64,000 bases of DNA from contig JABVXU010000271.1 of the NCBI GenBank assembly GCA_013365365.1, positions 1 to 64,000 of the forward strand, in the 5' to 3' direction. Made by a program: the position numbers and the translations under genes. The DNA comes from Cruorifilaria tuberocauda. Taxonomy: Eukaryota; Nematoda; Chromadorea; Rhabditida; Onchocercidae. Under the pieces are notes generated by a model that saw only the letters and a list, made by a program, of their open reading frames with translations, searched no databases and had not been told where the DNA came from. Position 1 is the first letter of the stretch, and the number at the start of each line of letters is the position of its first letter. Below are positions 46,227 to 56,847 of the stretch, piece by piece.

Positions 46227-46858
46227 ATGACACAAACATTGGAATCGTTTGTCAACAAAGTAATTTCGGTGATTACTGGTGACGGGAGAAATATAGTTGG
46301 CTTAATGAAAGGTTTCGATCAAACAATCAATTTGGTACTGGAGGATTCGCATGAACGTGTTTTTAGCGAGGATGCAGGTGTTGAACAAATTCCGCTTGGT
46401 TTATATATTGTCAGGGGCGATAATGTGTTAGTTTTAATTGCTATTCGTGGGAAAAATTGACTGTAGTTGATGTAAAATTTGAAATCTTGTTGCCTACCTG
46501 GACTCCCTCGACTGTATCAGTTTTGATTAGACAGTTTATGTGGTTTGTTTTTTTGGAAGTTTCTAAATGATAGTAATTTTTGCACGATAAGAACAATAAC
46601 ATTTGTATAAGAAATGAAAAAAACTGATGGATGTAATTATTCCGGGAATAAGGGTAATAACTTGGTCGTATTCTTGAAATTTCCTAATGTGGGGAGCACT
46701 AAATCCTATAACTGGATGTGCTGACATATTTCTTTTTCATTACTGTTTGTCGTTTTTTCAGAGCAGTTATCGGTGAGCTGGATGAGGATCTTGATAAGCG
46801 TTTAGATTTCAGCAAAATGAAAGCACCACCGCTCGGTCCGGTGTGGGTGCATATGTAG
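46227..46858 (+). CDS. lsm-8: U6 snRNA-associated Sm-like protein LSM8
   Basis: Subunit of the nuclear LSM2-8 ring that binds the 3' oligo-U end of U6 snRNA in spliceosomes. Two exons: 46227-46426 and 46762-46858; 98 residues (human 96). The Sm fold is clear: an N-terminal helix (LESFVNKVISVITGDGR), Sm1 with GLMKGFDQTINLVLEDSHER, and Sm2 with LGLYIVRGDNVAVIGELD. GVEQIPLG and RGDNVAVIGE set it as LSM8 rather than LSM1. The ATG is one base after the acceptor AATTTTAG, which favours trans-splicing. AATAAA is at 47286. It shares strand with SQD-1. Confidence 0.96.
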
Positions 46859-48482
46859 GAGAAGCAGAACAATCAAGTGTGAATTTGTGATCTCGACAGG
46901 TCTTTATTTCATGTTTTTCAATATGCTAGGCAAGAGAACGAATTGAAATTTTCAAATGTTTCGGTAGTATGTATAATCTCAGTTATAATCATGCAAGTAT
47001 TACCCACTTCATCTTTCTTTGTTGCTCATCTGTTAGAATTCATTAATTTTTGTTTTAATTATCGTTAGAATGTTGTGGCTTTTTTTATGATTGATTCACA
47101 AAAAAATGCTAGGTAAAGTGCTTCTTAGATTTTCGGACACTATTGTTATTCCTATAATTGGCATCGTGCTTTTATTTGTAAACGGTTGTGTGGAGAATAT
47201 AGATGTTTTTTTTTTCAATATGATTCGTATGGTTCTAAACTAAGAAATTACGCTTTGTGGTAGGAATCGTTATTTTATTATGTGAAATAAATATTTTTCA
47301 ACTTTAAAGGAGGTCGTCTTCGTCACAAGCTGGGATTCCATGTAATATTTTTTAGGACTCTCCATTTCTTGCTTTGATTTGATAGATAATTTTTGTGCAC
47401 TCCACGGTAGGTGGGTCTTGTCGTAGAAATCTAGCAAGCCTTTTCTGCAAAACACAAGCAAGCCTGAATGATGAAATTTTTAAAATCATAAATTTGTATG
47501 AATTTGTTTTAGACTATGAGTTGCAATAACTTTTTTATATCTTCCTCTATTAAAGCATGCAGGAAGCTCTAAGTGGGATGTGGCTTGTACACGATGTATT
47601 ATTGTTAACGCACATGTGAGAAGCGTCAAGGCATTGTCAGTTCAAGTCGCTTTAGTAGGAATAGTTTTTGATATAATTATTACCATTATTCGTCTACAGA
47701 TTCTGATTAGCATATCTGTATTGTAGTTTGTGCTCATCATATATTAATCAAGTTTCGGATAAATAAGTTACAGGATGTTATAAGTGGCAGGGTAAGTTAC
47801 AGGATTATAGGACGGACAGTTTTTTGTTTTATGTTTTTGTGTTTTTTTTGTAGCCAGCTGAAAAGATGGGAGAAGAGAAAAGCAGAATCGAGACTTCCAC
47901 AATTTTTAAAGTCGTTCAAATTTAATATTTTGAACTTTACTGAAATCTTGGTAAATTATCTTGGAATTCTTATGGGAAAATTCAGAATTTTCTTTTGTTG
48001 GATTTTCGTATTTAATGCTTGTTTTATGGATCGGTTAAATGTCATTTAGAAGCCAGTCAAAAAAATTGGTCAACATTTTTATTGATGTATTTTCCTGGGC
48101 TAGGTTTTCCAGCTATAAATCGATGCTGGTTTAGTTAAAGCATAATTTCTTTCATTTGATATTAATGTGAAAGCTTATGTATTAATAATTCCGTAAAAGT
48201 ATCTTTGAATGTTTCTTCACAAGCAGACTCAGTTTTTTAAAGGCTTTACTATTCAGTAAAAGTTTAGCATGATTTTCCTCCTTCGTCCTACCATATAAGC
48301 TACCATGTAAGTGGACGATGTCGGATTTTTTTACGCATATCATTAGTACGTGAGGATTTGATACTTGAATTGATTCGAAGTTTTTTTGCTTGCGCTGTCA
48401 ATTATTTCTGTAATAAATTACAGTGATACGGGCGCGTGATCTGTGTTAGAAAGTTACCAAATAACAGACGAAATTACTTCAG
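46859..48482. other. Intergenic region, LSM8 to unrecognised gene
   Basis: 1.6 kb with the LSM8 3' UTR (AATAAA at 47286-47291). A plus-strand stretch at 47853-47949 is preceded by acceptor TTTTTTGTAG and ends before GTAAAT. It reads QLKRWEKRKAESRLPQFLKS and could be an upstream exon of the following gene or unrelated. Nothing else is seen. Confidence 0.4.
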
Positions 48483-48489
48483 CATTGGA

Positions 48490-51400
48490 ATGGTACTTTT
48501 CATTTTTTCTTAAATTAATACTTTAAATATAACGATGCAACCTTTATTAGTAGTTAATATTGGTCAATCATTCTTTCTGAATTTTTTTTGTTGTCTGTAT
48601 TATGTGTAGTATTCAGGAAGAGATTTTCGATGATTTAATTTGTTTGGATGAAGAAGGTGAATCGCTGGAATTTAGCACAGTATGTTCTTTTTTTCATTCA
48701 AATTACAATATGATAGCATTCAATCTTTAACGGCATTTTATTGTTTAATATCATACTTAAAATTTTCATCGAACATAATAATTTCACTGTACGTACCAGC
48801 CAAACAGTTATTCTATTTTAGAGCGGAAGTTTATCGGAGATCAAAAAACAAACTCGTTACTGCACAACAAAATCATGTTTAAGCTATAGCAGGAAGCATG
48901 GTAATATTCCACTACATCTCTTTTCGGATGACAAACAAATGCCATCATCTAAATACTCTCGCTATGAGAAAACCTCTAATACGGTGCGGAGTGGTTTTCA
49001 CAGAAGTGAAAGATACAGCAGAGTGAAAAGGATCGAGAATACGGACGAACTTGCTGCTAACACAAGTCTTTTGGAAATTGATAGCTGTAAGAATATTTCC
49101 AATGTTTGCTCATGTTTATTGTATCGTTATTCGAGTCAACTTTTGCTTCTTTTCTTTTTTATCTTTTTCGTTATTAAAATAGATTTGAATTTTAGGCGAA
49201 GGAAATGACACTGAGTGTTCGGAGTCAGGAAAAAATTTACCAATATATGGTGATGACGAGGATTGGCCTTATCTTACCGGTGATGTTGATGAGGAAGCTG
49301 TACGATTGGCAGCAAATGTGGATTCAGACGTTATTGAAGAAACAAAAAATGGTACACAGCGGAATCCGCGAAAGAAAAGAAGTACAGCTGAAAAGATGAC
49401 TGACAAATGGGGCTGGAAACAATACTGTAACAACGATGGATCGTACCATCGCAGCAAGACTCCAGATAAGCTTGATGGTATATGGTCGCTGCATCTTTGG
49501 AAATCCATGTATTCCACAAGTATTTGTCGACTGCCATATTTCCGCCAGAATATTGGAAAATGTTGCAGAATTATATCTGCATTTTAGTTATTTCAGCATA
49601 CGATTCTGCTAGGTTTTTCTTCAGTTATTTTGAAAATAAGAAAAAACTCCAGTTACTGGCTACAACCGTTGCCCAATCAAGGCCGAAATATCATGCAGGA
49701 TTATTCTAAAAGCTCAATCAGATCAAGTTGAAAACTGAGGAAAATTGTTTGAGCATATGGAAAATTTTGTTGTAGTCGTTGCTTGTAATCTCTCAAGCAA
49801 AATTGGATGAAAAACCAAGAAATTATGATGTATGAATGATTATGATGGTTATGGAAATGACACACATATCAAGAAGCGTGAAAAAGCGTGAAAGGTCTTT
49901 TCCTCCATATAACAATGAGTTAGGAAAGCGAGGAATGTTTTACACGCTCTGGAAGAAAAATACTATAGTGATTCAGAGAAATATTTTCGTGGTGGATGAG
50001 AGAATTTATTAATGACTGCCGTTACACACAAAACACATTGTTAATGCCAAAAAAATAGCAAAAAGTGCAATGATATTCAAGAAAGATTAGTATATAAAAT
50101 TCGAGTTTCTGCAAGAAAGGAGAGTTCAACTGATGGCTTTCGAAATGGAAAGAAATATTAGTCTCGATTTCGACTGTGTGAGTCATAGAATAGTGGATGA
50201 CGAATGTTCGAAATGAGAAACTTGGGAATCACAATTCTTACCATCTATCCAGAAAAGTTTTATCCGTCATCAAGTGGTTCCTTATTCTTCCAATATTTAT
50301 GAAAACTAAATACCACATGCCATGCAGTAGATAAGAGTTGATTTCCGTAGGTATATGAATGGCAAAGTTTCCAAATCATGATTTTTTTCTGAGAATGAAA
50401 CTTTATTAAATTCGAAGGAGAAAATGATATTGAAGAAAATTAACAATTTCGTAGCATGAAGGATGAGAATAATGTCGTTTACGGTCTCTTGTCAAGCCAA
50501 AAATATGTAAACCAGCGGAAAGTGATATTATGGAAACGCCAACAAATTTTTCTCTTATCAATACAGTCATCAAATTTCGATGATTTGTTCCTGTATGAGG
50601 AGCTGGAAAAAACCAAAAAAGCAACGATAAATCCTTTTTCAAATAAGAGGGAAGAAGGACGCATGCGATTTTGAAAGTCATCCTTTGATTTGTCAGTATT
50701 CATAGGGCTGGGTAATCATTCCTAAGACGAGTTAGGAGTATCGTATGACCCAGTTTATTGTCTTCCGCAGTAAAACTCGAAGTATTCAGTAATTCGTAGG
50801 AAATTTATTCAGTTAATGCGTAATTGAGTGTTCTTCATTGTCGTAATAAGCTCGTTTTCTTGTCATGTGTTAATTCCTTGATCTTAAAAGTATCATTTTT
50901 GGAAGTTGCAAATTTTTTTATCGTAAATCTCATAGGGTTGGGATTTTCCTTTTTTACATTGTGACTTCAAATTGTAAAGATTAGCAACTTCAACGTAGCT
51001 TAAATTTCAGATACAAGACGGCCGTTGAGAAAGGGCAGTAAATATTCGCGACACCGACGTCAAGAGCTGAAGAAATACTATGAATTATCGGAGCGACATA
51101 GTCATATGGAGCACGTTTCACTTCTTATGCCTTTACAGAATCATCGAGATTCGCTACAGACCGAAGCTGATCTTCCTTCCCTCTACTCAAAGAAGAAATA
51201 TATGCCTTATCGTAATTCCTGGCAAAAGAAAGAAACCGCAACTACTCAGAATCTACTCAGGAGATCATCTGGAATCAGTGGTGTTAAAATAATCAAGACC
51301 TGGTCATCGTATAATGATGGAAAGACAGGCAGGAAAGGAAACGGAAATTCGGACGAAGTATAATAAAGCCAACTTAGATGTCATTCGAAAGAAACCATAT

Positions 51401-51631
51401 CATTAATAGTGCTGCACTACCGAAGAGTGGTGAAAAAAAGGTTTTTGCAGCTGAGAAGGTAACATGAAAATTCTGAATAGAAGCATTCAGTTTTCAAAAG
51501 GAATTGAAGAAATTCCGAAGAAAAAATCACGATGGGTTTTAACCACTGAGCAGTTCCAATCCGGTGGAATAAAAGGAAATTGTGTGGAGCATAAGAATCG
51601 CAATGATCTGGAGGCAATTGCAGATAATTGA
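48490..51631 (+). CDS. Unrecognised charged protein with SKYSR repeats
   Basis: Function unknown. Exons: 48490-48492 (ATG only), 48617-48679, 48822-49086, 49196-49477, 51011-51357, 51491-51631; 367 codons with every phase matching. Intron 4 is long (1533 bases). The N-terminus is acidic (MEEIFDDLICLDEEGESLEF), the middle is Ser/Arg/Lys-rich with SKYSRYEK, SERYSRVKR and later GSKYSRHRRQELKKYY, an acidic patch has DDEDWPYLTGDVDEEAVRLA, a basic patch RNPRKKRSTAEKM, and the C-terminus runs KKKSRWVLTTEQFQSGG to EAIADN. There is no membrane segment or known domain. The composition suggests an RNA- or chromatin-associated, largely disordered protein (inference). The first exon would end exactly after ATG (ATG|GTACTT), seven bases after acceptor ACTTCAG. 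The start is less certain than the rest. Confidence 0.7.
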
Positions 51632-53006
51632 TTTTGTTCTACATGTTCGCAGAAACGGGTAGAAAACTTTGAGGACTTTAAAATTATCTCTGATTATTTT
51701 GTAGGATAAAACTGTGTAATAATACGGTGTACTAGATCTTATGCAGGAAGTTTTTTTAAATAATATATAACGGAAACGAAATATTGGTGAAGAGAGAAAA
51801 GGAAGTGAATTAAGGGAGAAACTTAATGTAGTGGTTTTCAGGACATTAAGCTATCACTATGACAAAGCATTATCATGATATTCCAAAAGGAAATTTCGAC
51901 CAAGTTGCTTCTCCTAATCTTCCATTGTGTAATCTGCAAGTTCAAGGAGAAAAAAAAGTTATTTTTCAAAACGATTATGGAGGTGTTATTTATATCATAT
52001 CACTTTTTTTTATGCATATGTTTTTATCAAGTATTTCTTTATATCGTTGGAATTATTTGTGAAGCTGAATTTATCTTTTTCAAGCGCTTTGTTTGATATC
52101 ATTGGTTTTCTGGGGATTTATAAAGATGATGTTCAATTTCGTAGGTAACATCCGAAAGTATGAGATAAAGTGAAAAATACTAAAAATAGTGATTTTATTT
52201 ACATACTGTGTCATGTAAAAGATACGCATGTAAGGATCACTTTGTTTACGTAAGGTAATAGCTGATGTACCATTTTTCGCCATGTGTTATCTTTGCCTTT
52301 ATTGTATTGTAGTTTGATTTATATTCTGCATAACCAAATAGCCAGTACTGCCTAATCGTGCATTATATTAACTGCTATTTAGATAGCAGATTTTACTATT
52401 ATATTATTTATTAATTTTATTACTCGTACGTGTAAAGTTTTTTGATTCTTCTCACTTCTCTTTCAGCAAATTTTTAACACAGATGGTTGTTTAAATTCAT
52501 GCTCCGTGAGGTAACAATTTTGTTCCATAAATTTCTTGAAGCGACCGTTTTATTGTTGCTTTAATGATAATAATCGCATAAAAATAACAAAATTTAATCT
52601 GTGCTGTCTTGTGGTTGAATTATTACCTTGCATTTATAATTCTTTTCGTTTTTAAGACGCGTGCAACTTTATGTATGAATTCAACATGTTAAAAAGAGGA
52701 AGCTTGGTTTAAAGTATTCTCAAAGTCTTTGTCTATTCTTTTTTTTTATTGGGTGTTATGCATGTCACACAAAAAGATAACAGTACAATGAATAGGAAGC
52801 AGTATTGTTTTAATAGTTAGGGAAGATTCTTTTAACACTTCATGTATTTGTTGGTGAGATTAGTTTTCGGTATGACATCTCTCTCGAGCTGTTCATTCGG
52901 CTAAGAACATGACGGGTTATGCCCCCCTAGTGGCTAATTTATTATTCTTCGGAAGAATTTAAGTAAAGAGGCTTAAAGTTTCAGATTTAATGATAATAAT
53001 TTGTAG
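51632..53006. other. Intergenic region
   Basis: 1.4 kb between the unrecognised gene and BLOC-1 subunit 2, same strand. ORFs at 51859-52096 are short, overlap in two frames and have no splice support. No repeats or RNA genes are seen. Confidence 0.45.
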
Positions 53007-53010
53007 GAAG

Positions 53011-53744
53011 ATGGCAAAAATGATTAATGAACGGGCTTCGACCAGTGCAGACATTCCACCAACTCCTGATTCGAGCACTCTATCTACGCATGTACAACAA
53101 TTAGCGGATAATATGTATAGCAAGGTTGCAGCATATCTTCAGGGACAGATCGAAGGTATCAGTTACGGAAAATTATTACTTGCTGAAGTCATATACTCCA
53201 AGAGAATACTACTATCTCAGAAAATACTGAATACCTAACGGATACGTTACATGTTTTAGGTACCATTTCGGAATATAAATTGTTGAAGAATATGAATAAT
53301 GCTACAACTCAACGTTACGATGACATGAAGCAAGTTGCTAGTGGTGTTGCAGAGAAACTCTCACAGTTGAATTCTAGATGTAATCCTTCTGCCGTATTTT
53401 AGTAGTTTGGAGTTATAAAGAAATTTGGTTTATTATTCTGTTTTTACTACAACAAACAACAGAATTTTCTGCAGATGAGACGTTACGTCCGTATTTACAA
53501 CAAATCGATGAAGTTGATGAAAACACAAGAAGGCTGGAGGAGGCTGCCAATGCCTTGGACCGTTACGTAACTTCTCTGGGTAAGTAATGCGTCATCATTC
53601 TCGATAGACTTTAATATTCGATCCTTTCATTGATCACTGACTGTACTATTGCTTTTATTTTAATTAACTTTAAATATATATAGAAATTTTATTTTAGAAA
53701 CGAAATTCCGTGAAATTCAGCGCGATGCTGGTTCTCCGAGCTAA
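53011..53744 (+). CDS. BLOC1S2: BLOC-1 complex subunit 2
   Basis: Coiled-coil subunit of BLOC-1, and of BORC where present, which act in biogenesis and positioning of lysosome-related organelles. Exons: 53011-53155, 53260-53379, 53475-53579, 53698-53744; 138 residues (human 142). The family blocks are [75 protein letters not shown]. The N-terminal 30 residues are Ser/Thr/Pro-rich and variable, as in other species. The ATG lies four bases after an acceptor (ATTTGTAG), consistent with trans-splicing. An alternative start is the second ATG three codons on. Confidence 0.93.
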
Positions 53745-54377
53745 TTATGAAATATATTTTTGTTATCTTCAATCAGTAGAGGCAGCAGAGTTTGATCATT
53801 ACTATGAAATCCATTTGATTCTTTCATAATTCAATGTTCGTAGTTACGCTTGTAAAAAATCAATGGTGATCTTGTGAATATACGTTTCCGGTCCATACAT
53901 TTCTGGTTCAGCTCTTGCATACCATATATATTTTGCTAGGAATTTGCTTTCAATCACATGTTCTATAGATATTACAATTTATATGTGATGTTTAAATATA
54001 AAAGAAGTATTCCATTTTTCCCAAAGATACTGTAAATGTTTAATCGTCTATAATGCTCTTTCTTGCTTCAAATGAGAAATTTCAGTAAACTCTGCTTATC
54101 AAAAAATTCATAAGACTGTTAGAAGCGAGCAAAAAGTTTGCAAATGATAGAATTGAAATGCGCAGATGATTTCTTGTTGTAGTTGATGCGACAAGTTATC
54201 TACGCATTTAAATATTTCTGTTTGTTCATCTTTCTAGATGTTTCCAGAGTCTTGCAAATCTCATTCCATTCATGTTTAATTTGTTTCTTGCCAGAGTTCT
54301 TCAAAGTTGCCGTTTTATACTTGTAAATGAACTTTATAAGGTCTGGGATATCCTGAAATAACTTTTGTTAGGAATTT

Positions 54378-54391
54378 TTTAATTGCCCAAG
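54378..54391 (+). other. Partial SL1-like sequence
   Basis: Fourteen bases, TTTAATTGCCCAAG, equal positions 3-16 of the leader-like sequence at 55210, including its A-to-G change relative to SL1. After this the match stops and no donor follows. It lies 832 bases upstream of the fuller copy on the same strand. Confidence 0.4.
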
Positions 54392-54442
54392 CTTTTTGTT
54401 ACGTGAATTTCCAAGAAATAATTTTTATCAAATATTGGTAAA

Positions 54443-54809
54443 GTGGGTGCGAATTCTGAAATGCAGTGCTGTGTAATCGGAAAATCACAGTTTATATCTC
54501 AAATATGTCAACTTGTTGATCGTGTGGAAAAAGAAATAATGTCTGAACGTCTGATTCGATATTTGAATGTTTTTCAGATGGGACTCATTTTCGGATTGTT
54601 CAATCGTCAATCGTTCCAAGGTGCACAGGTGTTTGTATTTAGGCATTAGAGATTGGAGCAGATCGATTTATCGGAAAACAACTGATGCAATTCAATTGTT
54701 GTGTTCCTCGGCAAACGTCTTGCTGGACTTTCTGAAAATTACTCTAAAGACGGAAACACAGACTGTGGATCAAAATGTATATCGTGACTTTGAGAACAAA
54801 GATCATTAA
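54443..54809 (+). other. Coding-like patch in two overlapping frames
   Basis: One frame (to 54649) reads protein-like text such as VEKEIMSERLIRYLNVFQMG and FGLFNRQSFQGAQ. The other frame takes over from about 54620 with GIRDWSRSIYRKTTDAIQLL and ends ENKDH at 54809. Only about 15 bases separate a GT and an AG at the change of frame, too few for an intron. This could be a frameshifted pseudogene, an assembly error in a small gene, or chance. I recognise no family. Confidence 0.25.
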
Positions 54810-55209
54810 GCTTAATTATACATATGTAGGTGGTACTTCAGGTTGTCTCTTGTGAAGCAAAGAATAATAAAATCTCTTGTCCTGATTTAACTTGTAGATT
54901 GTGCGCTATTCGTCTGTAAACTATAAAAAAGGGCTTTCGATCTGTATAAATCGAAGTCTCCTTTGTTGTAATATGTGAACTGTATATAATCCGCTCTCCA
55001 CCAGAATAAAGAAGGTTCTAAGTACCAGAAGCATTGCTAAAAATCTGCTTCAGGGAGGGTAAAATGGTTTCCCTTTTTCCTCTGTCTTACTGATATCGTC
55101 TTAAAAACTCTCTTTAATATTGTCAATTAAAACTCTTGATATTGTCGAATTGATAATGTTAATGTTTCAATGTTGTGTTGTTGTATGTTATCAAATCTGT
55201 CGTAGCGAA

Positions 55210-55231
55210 GATTTAATTGCCCAAGTTTGAG
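55210..55231 (+). ncRNA. SL1-like spliced-leader sequence (variant gene or pseudogene)
   Basis: These 22 bases match the nematode SL1 leader at 20 of 22 positions; the changes are G-to-A at position 2 and A-to-G at position 10. The core CCCAAGTTTGAG is intact. As in SL RNA genes, it is followed at once by a GT donor (GTACTACTC). Downstream there is a small hairpin (CTGAC, 7-base loop, GTCAG at about 55264-55280) and an Sm-site-like AATTTTG near 55319. An SL RNA is about 100-110 bases, so that Sm-like site lies too far for a standard layout. A normal filarial SL1 gene sits in the 5S rRNA repeat, which is absent here. A dispersed variant or decayed copy is the best reading. Confidence 0.55.
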
Positions 55232-56847
55232 GTACTACTCAGGAGTAACGGTTATCACATCTCCCTGACATAGAAAGTCAGCAGTTTGGTTCCGTGTAAA
55301 TAGAAAAGAAGTCCCTCAATTTTGAAAAGAAGCTGCTCAATCTTGTCACTGTGCTAATGGAGGTAATGTATTTCTCGCATTCCTATCACAGCGCATTACA
55401 GTAAACATGCTTTGGGACTATATCTGGTATTTGAAACAAATTTAAATCATTTTCAAAATGTATCGTGATTCTGCATAATTTGATTAGCAAATTTAAGATC
55501 CGGTGCTGATATAAAATGACAAACGCGTGGTCTATCAGACTTTTCCAATTGATGAAAATTCGTCGTTTTACAGGTGTAATTTTTCAATTGAAAAGTAAAA
55601 AAATAAGTCCAATAGTCGCCTAAATTGCAAAGTTACTACGGTATGAATAGTAAATAATTGTATAGATATATATATTTATAAAAAGATGTATGCATACGTA
55701 TACATTAATTTATAGTGGAATTTTTACACTTCAATTATAATTGAATAGATGGAGATCACTAATTGTTGTGTAGGTGTACGCTGTGCCCGAAGTGTTTTAG
55801 AACTGGAGGAAGAGTGAATGCCGAATCAGTGATAAAGTGAAGTGAAGAATAGAATAGAAGGAAAATTGAGGAAGTGAGTAGAGAGAAAAGATGAGAGGAA
55901 ATCCCGAAGAACCAAATTCAACCTTACCATTCCCCTGTTCCGCGGACTGTGTGTATATGCGTGTAAATATGTGTGTATGTATGTTTGTTTAGATTTATTC
56001 TATTACAGCAACAAATACCCGATCCTTTGCTTTACACTATGTAAGCCAGTCGTTGTTCTGACACCTCCCGTTTTATCACTATCCCGAAAAACTTTTATCA
56101 TCCTCTGATCGTTTTGCAGCGATCTTTATACTAAGCTTTTTCTTCCCCTCTCCTGAAAAGATACAATATTCTACACTATTCGTCTCAGATCTATTTATTT
56201 TTTAGCCATCATTTTTCTTTTTAAAGTATCTCTTCCACTTTCACGAGTTTTTAGCAGATAATGCATGCTTCCGTAGATTTTACCCATTAATATACCAACT
56301 CCTACTGCACTAAGAGTTAGCTTTGTATCATTTTGCTATCAATATATAAATTGTTTCTCTTTCAAATTATTTGTCCTTGAATTGGGAACGGGCGATTCAT
56401 CGAGCTACCAACTCTTATTATTCAATTTCCATGATGTTACTTACCAGTTCCGAAAAAAACTCCACGTCTATATATATATGTATACAAACAGTCTGTTTTA
56501 TAAATTTATTTCTTTTTTGGAAATTTGGAAAGCGAGCTATGAATCAATCAAATATAAGAGGTCCCTTTGAGAGTTGAAAAAATGGAAGATTAATGAAATA
56601 AATTTTGGAGTTTGATTAAACTAGCAGCTAATTCACGTGCTTCGACAGATTCGGGAATTATTTCGTGTGTATATCATCCGGTACTTTCTTATCCTTATTT
56701 TACGTTAAATATAATATGAGCGTAAGAGGAAAAAGTCTAATTGGATGAATGCCACTGGATTTCGGATAGCTTGAAGTGAAAGTTTTCTACTTTGCACCTT
56801 TTGTCATATAACTTAGATCTGCATGTATTGTGACTGCTTCAGACAAA

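Larger units (their letters stand above)
53745..56837. other. Intergenic region with SL1-like sequences and a broken coding-like patch
   Basis: 3.1 kb. It contains the SL1-like pieces at 54378-54391 and 55210-55231 and an ORF patch at 54443-54809 (separate entries). GT-rich DNA lies near 55945-55990. The rest is AT-rich, with no other exon recognised. Confidence 0.5.
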
